DNA of 64,000 nt from Riptortus pedestris. Lineage: Eukaryota; Arthropoda; Insecta; Hemiptera; Alydidae. Every line of letters begins with the position of its first letter. Positions within the stretch are counted from its first letter, which is position 1. Of this stretch, positions 25,975 through 37,975 are shown in pieces. A program made the position numbers and the translations under genes. Location: assembly GCA_019009955.1 (NCBI GenBank), contig CM032228.1:180638001-180702000 (forward strand), written 5' to 3'. The notes under the pieces are model-generated. The model did no database searches, was not told where the DNA came from, and was given only the letters and a program-made list of their open reading frames with translations.

Positions 25975-26300
25975 GTCTAAACTAAGTTGATTTCCCACGT
26001 GCTGGTTTGACACACTGGTCAACCCATCTCAGCATCTATTCCCTATTTCTCTTGTAAGCCAATGCAATCCTTTTGAAATTCTCTTAGTTACTTTTAGTAA
26101 AAATCACTCGATTATTTGTGGAGGACTACTGAGACTGAAAATATAAAAATACATAAAACTCGATAAATATGCAAAACAAGAAAAAAATGTGCTTAACAAT
26201 TGTAGAAAATTGAAGTTGCAACAACATTTGTTATATAAACTTTTTCAATCAAACTCCTAATACTCGAGATATTTCCAACTTTCAATTATTCTCTTTCTAA
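25975..26300 (-). repeat. Diverged family A copy, reverse orientation
   Basis: It starts CTAAACTAAGTTGATTTCCC then ACGTGCTGG, the reverse complement of the family A right end. An ACTCGAGATATTTCCAAC-type segment and a C-rich block (26305-26320) follow at the other side. It is heavily mutated. Confidence 0.5.
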
Positions 26301-26612
26301 ACACCCCCCCCCACTCCCTCAATGCCTATTTTAGACATTACATAATATGATCTTTAGAATTGAATGAAGCAGTTAAATATCGATTTGGTATACATCAAAT
26401 AAATATTTTCAAGTAAAGAAAGTAAATATTTTATCATATATGCCTGTATCTTACTTATCTAGTGTTAAAAACAATATTCCTATGTAAGCTTCTAATAAAG
26501 TGGTACATTATACAACAGATAATTGTTAATATAACATGAGTATGAATGGGTAATCCGATTTCCAAAGAGAACTTGAACATTAGTTTCTAATAAAACTTTT
26601 AAATATAGAGCG

Positions 26613-26615
<3 letters not shown>

Positions 26616-26665
<50 letters not shown>

Positions 26666-26666
26666 T

Positions 26667-26715
<49 letters not shown>
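26616..26715. repeat. Compound (AC)n(TA)n microsatellite
   Basis: About 40 bp of AC is followed by about 60 bp of TA with TTTA interruptions. A scrap of family A (CCTCATTTTCATCTTCTTCT, TAGGATCGATGG) follows at 26725-26760. Confidence 0.85.
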
Positions 26716-28139
26716 CATTTTGGACCTCATTTTCATCTTCTTCTAGGTAGGATCGATGGGTACTTCATGAGTATACAACCTAAAGGGAAATCTGCTAATA
26801 CATACAAAACAATCAAAAACGGTAATGTAACCCCACAAAGCTAAGACCAAAGCTATTCTACATTGGAAACAATAAAGGAGAAAGGTTTAGTAAGCAATAA
26901 CAAAAGTATTGAGTAGCACTCAAAAGGGAGTGGTTGTAAAAAAAGGGTCCGAGGTTAGCCAGAAATGAGAAGGAAGGAGAGAGAGTAAAGAATAGTGGTA
27001 ACAGAGAGCGGGGATCGATGGCTCTAATCTGGATTCCGAGAGTGTTCTTCGCCTCTGGAGAATCACAATTAAACTTATCTCTAATCAGACCATTGGAGGT
27101 CCTAACTAATTTCATTCTGTGGTGGGGGCGTTCTGATTGGGATCGTGCAGTCTTCTCATCCTCAGTAAGGCTTCTACTTATGAAATAATATGTTCTATGT
27201 CGAGTAATAACCGTGCATATACTTTATTTTGTTTTATTCAATTCTTGATTCACCATTCGATCTGATTTCAATATGCCTGTAGAACATGGTTGGGTTTGTG
27301 AATCCATACTTTTGGTTGTGGACTGTGTAGATACCTCTTCTAGCTAAAAAAAGGAGGTCTTTTACTGTCCATATCCATATTTGTACATTATATTTCACAC
27401 TGAAGTATCTGCAAGACACCCTAAAAACACGGATTACTTCATAATTCAGACAAAAGAGGTTTTGCCTGAATTATGAAGTCTCGAGCCCTATTGCAGGATT
27501 CAAGCTCCCCCAAATGACCACTATATCTGGCCTTCTTTAGAATTTGTTAATTACAATTCATCCAGCCCCTTCTTAAACCTTGGTTTAGAGATTCCTGTTT
27601 TGACTTTATTGATCCGCCAGATACGGATCAGTTCTCCCCATTGGCAGGAGCTCAAGACATACTGGAGGTTTTTAATCTTTTTGCAATGCCCGAAGTCGTT
27701 CGATCCTAGGCTCTTTCTGTGTTCTGGGTCAGCGCAACCCTCGATACCGGTCAACCAAACCATTGAGGAATATGTAAGCCAATCACAAGCGTATAAAATA
27801 AAAAAATATCCGTCAGCGTAGCCACGTAAGAAAATTGCCAACTAATGATCTCAACTCATCATCTATTCTCTATTTCACCGTAATGAGTAAACAGGAATCG
27901 AAATACCTGGGATACAGGATATGAGATTTTTAGTGGGTGAAAATCGCAGAAATAAGAGTGGGGTGTTACGAGATCTTACTATTCTTATAGTTTTCCAGAT
28001 TCCTACTTATACTCTGATGCGCCAGGTGATCACGTTCAGAAGAGTCAACATATAGAAATAAATGTGATAATTGGTCAAATACTAGATGCTACAGTTCTAG
28101 CAGGACCAGGCTTTTTGCCGGCGTCTTAAACACTACAAG
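26716..28139. other. Mixed DNA with one strong hairpin, no supported gene
   Basis: It contains a reverse family A scrap at its start and the near-perfect hairpin at 27436-27479. Frames of 60-96 codons at 26858-27841 have no recognisable domains. Confidence 0.4.
27436..27479. repeat. Near-perfect 20-bp stem hairpin
   Basis: Arms ACTTCATAATTCAGACAAAA and TTTTGCCTGAATTATGAAGT are separated by GAGG. They pair over 20 bp with a single A/G difference. Function unknown. Confidence 0.8.
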
Positions 28140-28400
28140 AATCCTACAATTTTAGCCGGGCTTTATACCAACGATATCGTTCGTCAGATAAATGTGGAGA
28201 GACAAATCTCAAAATGCGCACATCGTCTGAGAGAAAAGGGTCCTGTGAACGACCAGCACAGAACGGATAAACCTTCTGTGCTATGAAGGGCAGATGAATA
28301 GGCAGCCCACGAAAATGTTGTATGGTTAATCAGCCAGTGCGGAGAGAGACGTGGCAAGATGGCCAGGGGGGAGGGTTACTTGAGGAGGCTGGGTGTCTGA
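28140..28400 (+). pseudogene. Possible decayed transposase N-terminal (helix-turn-helix) fragment
   Basis: One frame reads NPTILAGLYTNDIVRQINVE and then ends in VNDQHRTDKPSVL before a TGA at 28284. The same frame continues after two stops with AAHENVVWLISQ. The order (variable block, TDKPSVL, ENV) recalls the N-terminal helix-turn-helix of mariner-like and DUF4817-type transposases, where GRPS and ENV are spaced this way. The match is short and mutated. Confidence 0.3.
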
Positions 28401-28631
28401 AATGGGAATTCCTAGCTGAGATAAACAGCACTGAGTGGTTTACGATTATGGCAGAACCCCATATCTGAGTAGATGGCACCTCATTGTAAGAAACAATATA
28501 AACTTGTAAACGAATTTAATTTGTCAACTGAGTCGTTTGATCCTTCAAACTTTACTACAGCGATATAACGAAGTCCACAAGGGAAGTTATTAATTTCCTT
28601 AATCTCTTTTAAATATTTCATTTAGTTAAAA

Positions 28632-28712
28632 AATGAGGTGCAGTTAGTTATGTGTGTAAAGACATTGGTTGTAATAAAGTCGAATAACGGGTTCGACTCC
28701 AGCTCGGGGAAC
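28632..28712 (+). repeat. tRNA-like fragment with B box
   Basis: GGTTCGACTCC at 28690-28700 matches the RNA polymerase III B box. The upstream A-box-like part is degraded, and no cloverleaf closes. It is probably an old tRNA-derived SINE or tRNA pseudogene, distinct from the common SINE. Confidence 0.35.
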
Positions 28713-29789
28713 AAGATTTTTTACTAAAATATACCCTATTTCTATTTTTGCTGGAAGTGGTCATGTGGAAGGCATCAGTTTATGAAAACACAATTTTTTT
28801 GCTCCTTACAAAATATTTCATTCCCATCAGTATTAAAAGCGATTCAAGGCTTCAAGTACGAGAAACGTAATTTTCTCATTTTTCTCCCATGGACATCTAT
28901 TTCCTATATGAATAAAATTGGAGAATGTATTAAATTCCTTTTCAAGATAGGGTGACAGTCGTTGGCTTTAACCTGCTTAATACAGCGTATATTGTTGTGG
29001 ACTTTACCTCTGACAAAACCCCTACTTAAAAAGCTTCAGTGAGGCAATTAAAAACATTTTAGGACCCTAATATCACAACCAATTACAGTTAGTTTAAATA
29101 ATAAAATAATGCCCCAGAAGAGAACATCCCTTTATCCTAAAACATATGTAATAAATATTGTATCTCTAATTGTCTTCTTATGTATAAATATGACTTTTTT
29201 GTTCTATTTTGTTCTTGTTGTATTGATCTTCTGTGTGATGCTATACCATGATTCATTCGGTTGCGATGAAGCGATGGGCACACCTGCAACAGTTTCAAAT
29301 TTGTATCGGAGTAGATGTTGCAAGGGAAGTTTCAAATAAAAATTATGTTCGTATTCGAACAATATTCATTTAATTGTAGTTAAAAATAATAAAGAACTAT
29401 TCCATTCGTTTTTGTCTAGTTTTTTTTATTGTTATTTGTGTATGATTTCTTCGGTTTTATTGTTGTTTTTTATTATATTGTTTTTGTGTTTTCTAGAGTG
29501 AATGGCCTATGTTAAGGAGCTCTAAATATATAAATAAAATAATTTCTAGTTACTTTTGTCCTATGCATTTTTGATAATGTATAAACTAGTTATGCACAAA
29601 GAACTTCAGCAGGAGTTAACAAGTTAATGGTGCACAAATGCCCATATTTAAACTCAGTCTTCGTAGTTTGGAAGGATTATAGTATACTATACGCTATATT
29701 ATTATTTTAGGTGAAGTGGAGTGAGTGCTGAAGGGGTTGTCACGGTTGCCAGCTAGTTTTTGGCAAATATACGTGTAGCAAAATTTGTT
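28713..29789. other. AT-rich DNA, no supported gene
   Basis: A hydrophobic 76-codon frame at 29109-29339 could encode membrane segments, but it has no family resemblance and lies in AT-rich DNA, so it is not called. Confidence 0.4.
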
Positions 29790-29995
29790 TATTTTTAATA
29801 TGTCTACTCTAAGACTAATTGGCCGGGATATCTATAGGTTACTAACCTTTTACAGTCAGGACTAGCTAGTGATTTTATGTTGTGAATACGTAGTTAAATA
29901 AATCCCTTTTGCCCATACGGGAATTAAATCGAATACAGAAAGTAATCTCTGTGAATCCAGACCTTCGCCATTAATTAGATTACTAAACAGAGGCT
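29790..29995 (-). mobile_element. Old, highly diverged tRNA-derived SINE copy
   Basis: It has the SINE order on the minus strand: a degraded tRNA head, a TGGGCAAAAGG-like junction, ACTACGTA / AATCACTAGC equivalents of the body, then a GATATCCCGGCC block. Identity is low but collinear. Confidence 0.55.
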
Positions 29996-30224
29996 CTATT
30001 TGGTTATTTATAGTAACTTTTGTATTATCAAATATTGTTATATATGACTGAATATAAAAGGTATGAGAAAAAACTTTGTTAGACTTAAATTAAAATGTTA
30101 TGAAATATTATAGACTGAACTAAATGAAAACCGGTATGTTTAATACCGATTATAGATTAAATTTTTATTCTTCTAAGAAATAACTGAAAATAACTATGAG
30201 AGTTGTCTTATATTTAGTTTTATA

Positions 30225-31488
30225 TCTTCTTCTTTTGCTACCTCCTTTGTGCCTTTCAGCGTGGACGTGTCTCGGTCCAGGACAGCCATGCATCACGGTC
30301 CCTGGCCAGAGCTCTCATGGCATTCAGACCCTTCCCTCTATTCTGTCCAAGCCTGGAGATGTGTTCAGCCCATGTACTCGTAATTCTCGGCCTTCCACGA
30401 GGTCGCCTTCCCGTCGGTCTGGCCTCAAAGAACTTCCTAGGGTCCCGGTCTTCATGCATACGGCATAGGTGGCCAAACCATCTCAGCTGTTTCTTTTGAA
30501 CGGATTCTTTGACTGCTGAGACTCCCAAGTCCCCTCGGATCCGCTGGTTCCTGATCTGATCCCTCCGGGTCCGACCGGCAACCCTCCTGAGTTACTTCAT
30601 TTCTGCTGCTGTTACTCGGCTCTAGTGTTTGTCCAGTGGGACCCAGCTTTCGCTGCCATATATCAGGGTAGGTAGGTAAATGGCCTTGAAAATGTGCATT
30701 TTAACATTTTTGTCCACCTCTCTCTTTCCCGCAATAGTGTTGCATAAGTGGTAATAAACACTATTTGCTTTGGTAATCCTATTGGAAATTTCTCCATCCA
30801 TTTTTGGATTTCTGCTTATGACAGTTCCTAGATAGGTATACTCTTCTGTCTTTTGCAGGATTTCCCCTCTGCATTGGATCTCCACATTTTCTTCCTCTCG
30901 GCCTATATGCATTACCCAGCTCTTACTTGCATTGATTGATATTCCTTTCCTACCTAGCTCTGCTTCCCACTCGACAATTGCTTGCTGCAGTTTGTCCTGT
31001 GTATCCCTTCAGGCTACACCCGCATACTGTTTCTGCTGACTCCAGGATAGCTTTCTTGATCTCTGACCATAACTTGTCAACATTTCTTCTCTCAATGCTG
31101 GTCTGGAGTTTCTGAGCCAGAAGTTCTTCATACCTTGCTTTGTTTTCAGGTACTTGCAGCTTTACAATGTCTATTTTCTCGTATTTTTTTCTTTTATTCC
31201 TTCCTAGGTTGGAGGATTTGGGTATCTCCAATCAGTAGGTAATGATCCGATCCTATTTCAGCTCCTCTTATGACTTTTACGTCGCTGAAGAAGCGCCTTA
31301 TACTCTTGCTATATATAATATAGTCAATTATGCTGTTTGCCGCTCTTTCCTCAGCTGAGAAGGTAATTTTATGGACAAGTTTATGTGGGAACCAAGTATT
31401 GCCAATAAGAAGATCATGGTCTATACAATAATTTATCAGCTTCTGGCCATTTCTGTTCCTGGTATGCTCAAATGACAATTGGAATTTA
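30225..31488 (-). pseudogene. Internally deleted LINE (APE endonuclease type) remnant
   Basis: Reading the minus strand, the end of an apurinic-like endonuclease domain comes first (31194-31478): NGQKLINYCIDHDLLIGNTW, IDYI, and the SDHYLL motif. The linker ending SAETVCG follows (to about 31020). The sequence then jumps to the post-catalytic RT region: LQQAIVEWEAELGRKGISIN, KTEEYTYLGTVISR and YLPTLIYGSESW (30622-30912). The C-terminal RRWFGH-type block follows (LRWFGHLCRM, then TGRRPRGRPR), ending at a TGA at 30256. The central RT domain, including the YADD active site, is absent. At least one in-frame TAA and several frameshifts are present. The 3' end is short and GAA-rich (30230-30245). 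Confidence 0.85.
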
Positions 31489-31524
31489 GTTTTATATTAA
31501 ACGATTAAATTCCAATTGTCATTT
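31470..31524. repeat. Perfect 19-bp inverted repeat at LINE 5' boundary
   Basis: AAATGACAATTGGAATTTA (31470-31488) and its exact reverse complement (31506-31524) flank a 17-bp spacer. The left arm overlaps the LINE endonuclease coding sequence; the right arm lies outside it. Confidence 0.9.
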
Positions 31525-32202
31525 AGATCAAATAAATACTATAACCTGGAAAGCATAAAATGTTCATTGTCGACGTTGGATAGAAAGGTATAATATTATC
31601 TCATCTACTACACATCCAAAGGAAGCAGTATTTAGACTCCAAATAAGATTTTAGATCAGCTAGTTAATATGAGGTGATAGAAGTGAGGTTTGCTGAAGGA
31701 TGAAAATATGATTTGGTTTGGGAAAAAAATGCAAACAATTGTTATAATGAATGAGTGGACTGTATCTATGATATCATACTTACCTTAGTTTCATCCCGTT
31801 GAGATCTAACATTAATTCTACCAAAAGGGGCAATGTGTGGCATTCATTGTAGTTATAAAAGGCACCACATTTTCATTATGACGAAGTGTGACACGTTTAT
31901 TTCAAGGGTATAAATAAAACGAGCTCTGGGAAATATTAAATATCATTTGCTGGAGTTCATTATTCTTAATTTGCCTAACTCCATTTATATATCAAGCTCG
32001 CCCTTCTCCGCTTAAATATCATTGGATTTTATTTTGCTCAAACGTATTTGCATTAGCTTATCTATTTCTTATATTCTTGCTTTCTTCTTATATATTTCAA
32101 ATTAAAATTCCGTGGGTATTTAACCCCAGCAGTAATTACCCGGGGTTGTCGACCTCATTTAAACTTCAGCCACTATTCTATCCGGTATTTTATCAGGTTT
32201 TT
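31525..32202. other. AT-rich DNA, no supported gene
   Basis: No recognisable gene or repeat family was found between the LINE boundary and the next family A copy. Confidence 0.4.
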
Positions 32203-32368
32203 AGCAGATTTCCCTTAAGGGAAATCAGCTATTGAGGTTGTACTCATGACGCGATTTTCGAAATTTTTCTTCAAATGTCCATCGATCCTACCCAGGAGAT
32301 GACGAAAATGAGGTCCGTTCAAAACTGTATATATATGTATATATATGTATATATATATATATATATAT
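32203..32368 (+). repeat. Family A left end plus (TA)n
   Basis: It starts GCAGATTTCCCTTAAGGGAA and runs through TGTCCATCGATCCTACCCAG and GTTCAAAACTGTATATAT into a (TA)n. It then stops where family B begins. Confidence 0.85.
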
Positions 32369-32600
32369 ACTAGCTCAGATACCCGGCTTCGCCCGGGAAC
32401 TGATTTGAGGCTGAATGGTGATGGTATTTTTTTGGCAAGGCTTTACTTTGCACAATATTTTGACATTTACCCGTTCCAGTGTTTAGGGTTTGTTAATAAT
32501 AAAATTAATTTTTTATGTAAATCTTCACTGTCCTCCAAATTGTCATATTTCCCGTCTCCTGTGCATTATGCATATATTTCAGCTATTAGTCCATCCTAAC
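32369..32600 (+). repeat. Family B head fragment
   Basis: It starts ACTAGCTCAGATACCCGG and is closely similar to 20901-21130. It ends without reaching the tandem units. The open frame 32345-32599 lies within it and is not a gene. Confidence 0.85.
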
Positions 32601-33547
32601 CTGAGTAAATTCCAAACTAAAATTAACAGCTAAAGTATAAAAAATATCCTCAAGATAATTACATTAAAATAAATCAATTTTGAACTAAATTTAAAATTTA
32701 GCAATGTACACATTTCATATTGTTTCCAGTTAAATAGTTACCAATAATGTTAAAACTTTAACAATATATGGTTAAAGCGCCCCTCCCACTTGCTGTAACG
32801 CCCAAGGAGATTGCTCTTACTTTCCACAACCCACCCACTGCGTAATGGAAACTAATGGATTTGGAATATACATAACTTACATATCATGTTTATCTTAATT
32901 TCTTTACTATTTAATTAGTTGGACAATGTTGCCTATCTAGCTGAATTATCTAAAAACATGTTATTTTACTGGCATATGTAATGATCTTAATTTGCTAAAA
33001 ATTAAATATCTTAATTTCATAAATAATTCTACGCTAAAAGTACTAATCAGGACGAATGATCTATCGGAGCAGGAACAATGTATTTAAATTGTTGATACCA
33101 TTCCCATTCTCAGAGTTGACGTATCTTACATTTGAAGTATCCTACTTTAAATATACTCGTAGACTATCCTACTTTGTTCTGTAAACATGTAATGAAAATA
33201 AATACATTTCATTTCACGATCATGAGTTGAATAGCGATCAGCGTTACCACTTTAAGTTAGCAACGACCCCTCTATTATTTATCCATTACACCCAACACCC
33301 TAATTCATAAGTATTTAGATACTAAATACTTAAATTTAAGGCAACTCATTAACAAGGAACGTAAAATATGCTAAGCGACACATGCCTAATTTTTATTTCC
33401 CTAATTTTACCAGCCACCCCCAAAAGGCCGATGTCAGATGTCAACCAACTACACCTCTAAGTATGCAAACTACACCTATACATGATTCATAAGAATATAT
33501 GATTGTTAAGCATAGAATAGCAATTCCACTCACAAAACATTGAGGTG

Positions 33548-33550
<3 letters not shown>
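32601..33550. other. AT-rich DNA, no supported gene
   Basis: No recognisable features were found. Confidence 0.4.

Positions 33551-33604
<54 letters not shown>
33551..33604. repeat. (TA)n microsatellite
   Basis: A TA run of about 53 bp directly abuts a 5'-truncated SINE. Confidence 0.9.
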
Positions 33605-33606
<2 letters not shown>

Positions 33607-33770
33607 GTGTTCGATTCCCGGATAGGCTATAAGAATTTATTTAGTGACGAACCCATTAAATAAAATCCGTAGTGCTGGATATAAAATGGTGGTAACCAGT
33701 GAATAAGTCATCCCAATTAGCCGTAGTAGCAAAAAAGTTAACGCTTATAAATAATAATAATATATACAAA
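33607..33770 (+). mobile_element. 5'-truncated tRNA-derived SINE
   Basis: It starts in the B box (GTTCGATTCCCGG) and carries the SINE body (TTATTTAGTGACGAACCCAT, AATAAAATCCGTAGTGC) and an AATTAGCCGTAGTAGCAAAA tail. The tRNA head is missing and replaced by (TA)n. Confidence 0.85.
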
Positions 33771-34809
33771 TTTAAACTGACGGCATTTCCATGATTTTAT
33801 GTAGGATCGAAAATTTGATAAAATCGCAACATTAATGCAACCTAAGTTGCTTATATTCTTTATAGGAAACCCGCTAAAGAATAGGTGAGAGACTTAATCT
33901 AACGGGACATATATAATTGTGGTGCCACAAACAACCTAAAATAAGTACTTAATATCTGACTAAATGGAAGCATCTATTTGTGTATGGAGTTGATCTTCAT
34001 AATGGGAATATTTTGAGTCGTCGGTGCATTTTCCGTTTGGGAAAGGGCGAAAATTCATTAAAATAACATTAGCATGATCCTCCCTGGGAACGAAGGGTAG
34101 TAACACCAGAAAATTCATTGTCCTTATTTACATACAATGGACATTAAATAAAATAATACTTTTCAATAATAATTCATTTTTGATTTAAGTGCGTGTAACT
34201 CAATAATCCTGTGTATTAACCTTATTGTGTATAACAATAACACACTGTGTAGTAAAACTCACACGTAAACTACTTACTACCAAAAAATTGAATATTTCTA
34301 ATTTATAATGTCAATTCAGCAACTAGGTTGTTCCATTATGAAATATTTCTTTGAAAGAATAAGTTTTGAGTTGGTCGTGGGGAGTAAATGTACATATTTT
34401 CATTTAATCCTAGAAAAATAACAGAAGGACCACTTGAGAGCATAATATTTTTCATATAATAATAAAGCATTCTTCTAGCACAAAATACACATGTTCAGGC
34501 TTTATTCGGTCAGATATATGTTACTCCACGTATTCATTACTTATCCTTAGCTTATGTTGAAAATAAACTACAAATATATTAGAATGTATATTTAAAGTAC
34601 TCACAACACTCATTGTAAATTAGTAATAATGAATGACTCACGACTCTATTTTAACGAATTTACTCTACAGTTTGCCTGAGGTTGATAACTTGGCAAATTT
34701 AAGCGATAATCGTTCAAATCTTATTTTCAATAAATTAAGTACCCGTGGACTTAATTTTTTATAATATTATAATATAGTATTGTTACTTTTATTACAAAAT
34801 CATTAATAA
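33771..34809. other. AT-rich DNA, no supported gene
   Basis: No recognisable gene. If the promoter at about 35208 is real, this would be downstream transcribed DNA, probably intron. Confidence 0.35.
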
Positions 34810-35236
34810 ATGTTGTTGATTAGAGTTTTTGGATTGCAAAATTAAACACACAAAGGCTTCACAGTTTTTATCACTGCACAATTTATTTAGCAATGCACTA
34901 CACACTTGGTTAATTATTCTTAATTACTACTCACAGTATGCACAGATAGCTTCACTGTTCTTCAGATTACACAGTCCAATAATTCACTCACGATCACTGA
35001 AGTTCACAAAAACGCTGCACTGCACTCTCCTTACTTCGCGAAGTTAACGGCACTGCACAGTCTTAAACAGGGCACTATACTGTTCCTTACAAAGTCATGG
35101 CACAACACTGTTTATCACATAAAACACTTTACAGCACTGCAACTAAGTCGCACTGTTCACTGAACGCACTGATGATCACTTGAGGACAGCTGAGAACAAA
35201 CTAAAACTGACGGCCGAGCTGGACGCTTTTTATAGA
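34810..35236 (-). promoter_or_regulatory. Candidate TATA/initiator promoter with long untranslated leader
   Basis: On the minus strand TATAAAAAG (35226-35234) is followed about 26 bp later by TCAGTT (A at 35208), the arthropod initiator consensus. The leader lacks a long open frame and carries at least eleven CAGTG (plus-strand CACTG) motifs, many as GTGCAGTG or CAGTGC. It contains two canonical GTGAGT donor-like sites (34986-34991 and 34929-34934) and an AATAAATTG at about 34878-34886. It could be a gene's non-coding first exon or the R-U5 part of an LTR retrotransposon. No coding sequence is visible downstream. Confidence 0.4.
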
Positions 35237-36179
35237 GAAGCGGCAGCATCAAAGTGGAATTGTTTGGACTCTTCGAGGATCTCCTCCGTACTTCCCAAAT
35301 ACGTGACTATCTCTATTTAATTTTCGCAACAATATTATTGAGCCGTATTGTGAAGAGTGCACGGAATTTGTCTCACTGGCATTTTGTAATTCGTTAACGA
35401 TCTTTGATTAACATACCAAGTTTAGATTCGGAATTACCTTCATTACACGCAGGGTTGAGTTGTTGATTTATATATTTTGACAGACCTTTGAGAAAAAGAG
35501 TTGTTTTTTTATTCAATTCTGGTTATCTTACCAAGAACTCTAACAACTGATTAGTAAAACAAGCTCTTCCATATCTTCTAATCTCTTGTAATTGCTTAAC
35601 GGAAGATGCTCTTAAACAGTCTATTTTATTGATTTTGACTACTACATAGTTCACCGTCAGTAAAAAATGGAATTTAGTTTTCCAACATTATTATATTTAT
35701 TAAATTTACTGTTAGTTAATTACTGATGGAGAATTTAAATGTTTATATTACGCACTGTCCATAAATAAACTTTATTCAAATATCTATAGATACATTATCC
35801 CTAACGTAGACTATTGGCAGAGGATCGGACATAATAGAACAAACATTCAGCCTTTCATTCTGATGTTTCGTTCTCTCTGCTACACCTTCTTCATCTACTC
35901 GCACATCAGGTTACTGGTCTCTCTACTGATCTTTGGTTCTCCCAGTCTTCACAATTAATTATAAGGTTGATGAACTGTGTATGCTATTAAGTTACATTTT
36001 TCCTAAATCGTTGTTATTTATATTGTCGTCTAAAATAAATTAGAAAACCTATTAGGGAAGCATGGATTTATTAATGACTTTGCTATTATTTCATTAAACA
36101 GAGCAATGAGCAGGAAAGGATGTTGCTCTCCTCCTGCCTCTATTTTAAAAGGACACTGAATCTCCTTTTAGCATACTTT
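35237..36179. other. AT-rich DNA, no supported gene
   Basis: The part nearest 35240-35300 would be the upstream promoter flank of the candidate above. Nothing else was recognised. Confidence 0.35.
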
Positions 36180-36282
36180 CCTTAACAGAAATCAGCTATT
36201 GAGGATGCACTCACGACACGATTTTCAAAACATTTCCTCAAATGTCCATCGATCCAGGATATGACGCAAAGGAGGTCCATAC

Positions 36283-36334
<52 letters not shown>

Positions 36335-36460
36335 GGAAGCACTTTATTTGTAGCATAAATATTGTTCTCATTGAACTTGTACTTTTTAAGATAAATGTAA
36401 ATACGTGACGCACGTGGGAAAACTGCTTAGTTAACTGCGTTTTCATTCTATTGCAATAAA
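36180..36460 (+). repeat. Family A copy with internal deletion
   Basis: The left part (AACAGAAATCAGCTATTGAG, TGTCCATCGATCCAGG) leads into (TA)n at about 36288-36331. Within about 60 bp the right-end block appears (CACGTGGGAAAACTGCTTAG). The middle of the element is missing. Confidence 0.7.
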
Positions 36461-37373
36461 TGTTTTGTGTCATCATGCATTTCTTTGCACTCAACGTATA
36501 GCATTAATTTAAATAAAAATTTATATTATATTTGCAACAAGAATCTGTTAGTGCACTGTGAGGTATAAACGTTCTAGATCAAAATTAAATAGACAAAGTA
36601 TTGAACACAAATGCTCTGACGACTGAGGGTGCGTTTTAAGAACTTAGAAAACATAAATGAGCGGATAAATGAGAGTTATGTTTGTAGTTATTTAAAAATA
36701 TGAATAAAAGAACAAGGAGCAAGTCATTTTGAAAGTTACAGTTGGATGTCGTAATCAAATTTTTACGTTTTTGCCAACTATTACCTAAAATGTTCACTGA
36801 GAACTCATCGATAAAAGTAAACGGGAAACGGGAGTTGGGATGTGATGTCGCCACATAGCTCTTTAAATACAACACTGAGTATTGTAAAAAAAAAAAAGGT
36901 TAAAAATACTTCCTATAAACTTGTACAGAATATAGTACTCACAGGCTTCTTTCTTATATTCAATATATTATCAGTTTAGGTTAAAAGATAAACTATATGT
37001 AAGTAAAGTTTAATTCTCTTTTCGAGTATTTGGCACATAAAGAGGCTTAACAACTTTCACAATTGATTTTATACATTGTATTTTCACTGTCTTTAGAACT
37101 ACTAATACACCATACATACGATTTACAGCGACATACGAATAATATTAAAACCATTTTTAATTATAGCTTAAATATGGGTATGATATCTGTCCAATACCTT
37201 TGCAAATATTTCTCGTTTGTTTTAAACTAGTGGGTTGCTCATTTTCTTCAAGACGTCCCTTACGTTACCTCTGCAATTTTGATAAGGGCACTGCAATTCT
37301 ATGCGCTTAAGAAATAGAAGATACGCGAGAAATATTTTGTCTGTGCATACATAAATACATATATTTGTGTGAG

Positions 37374-37421
<48 letters not shown>

Positions 37422-37975
37422 CTTGCGTGCATGTGACTACATAGAAATAATATCTTGAAGCTTCCGTTGATAATTTCTATATTCTAACGACTGTCAATCG
37501 GTTATATTAAAAGTATGTTAATATGGAGTGACAAAGAACTTGTTATAAAACATTAAATAAACTAAGAAATCGTCTCTATGGAACTATAGGCACTCATAAA
37601 TCGCCTTGCGAATTGCTAAAGGCTTAAATTGAAGAAATAATCACTTTGAGTTTGTACTCAGAAGCCTAATTGGCTGAATAGATAAATTGCACACATTATC
37701 ATCCTCTACGTCACGAGATTCTTTTACAAATGAGCTCAGCAATTGGTCTCCAACCTCCGGCAAATCATTTCCTTGTCTGTAGCTACCAGTGGGCCCAACA
37801 CAAAAGAATCAATAATCATAAACTCCACATCAGCAATTAACCATTGAATCATTATTCTGCATTGATCCATATATCGTCCATTATTCCTGAAATGAAAGTG
37901 GTTACTCACTTAAGTAATTTGATATTTTTGTAAATTATTAGAGAAAGGTAATTAGTAGTTTTTTTTTAATTTATT
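36461..37975. other. AT-rich DNA with one TG microsatellite
   Basis: It holds a (TG)n run at about 37366-37418. A 79-codon minus-strand frame at 36636-36875 is unrecognised. No gene is supported. Confidence 0.4.

Noticed and set aside
28632..28712. Functional tRNA gene
   Set aside because: Only the B box is good; the acceptor and D arms do not pair.
30196..30499. Plus-strand frames over the LINE
   Set aside because: The conserved LINE C-terminal blocks are on the minus strand, so these are antisense shadows.
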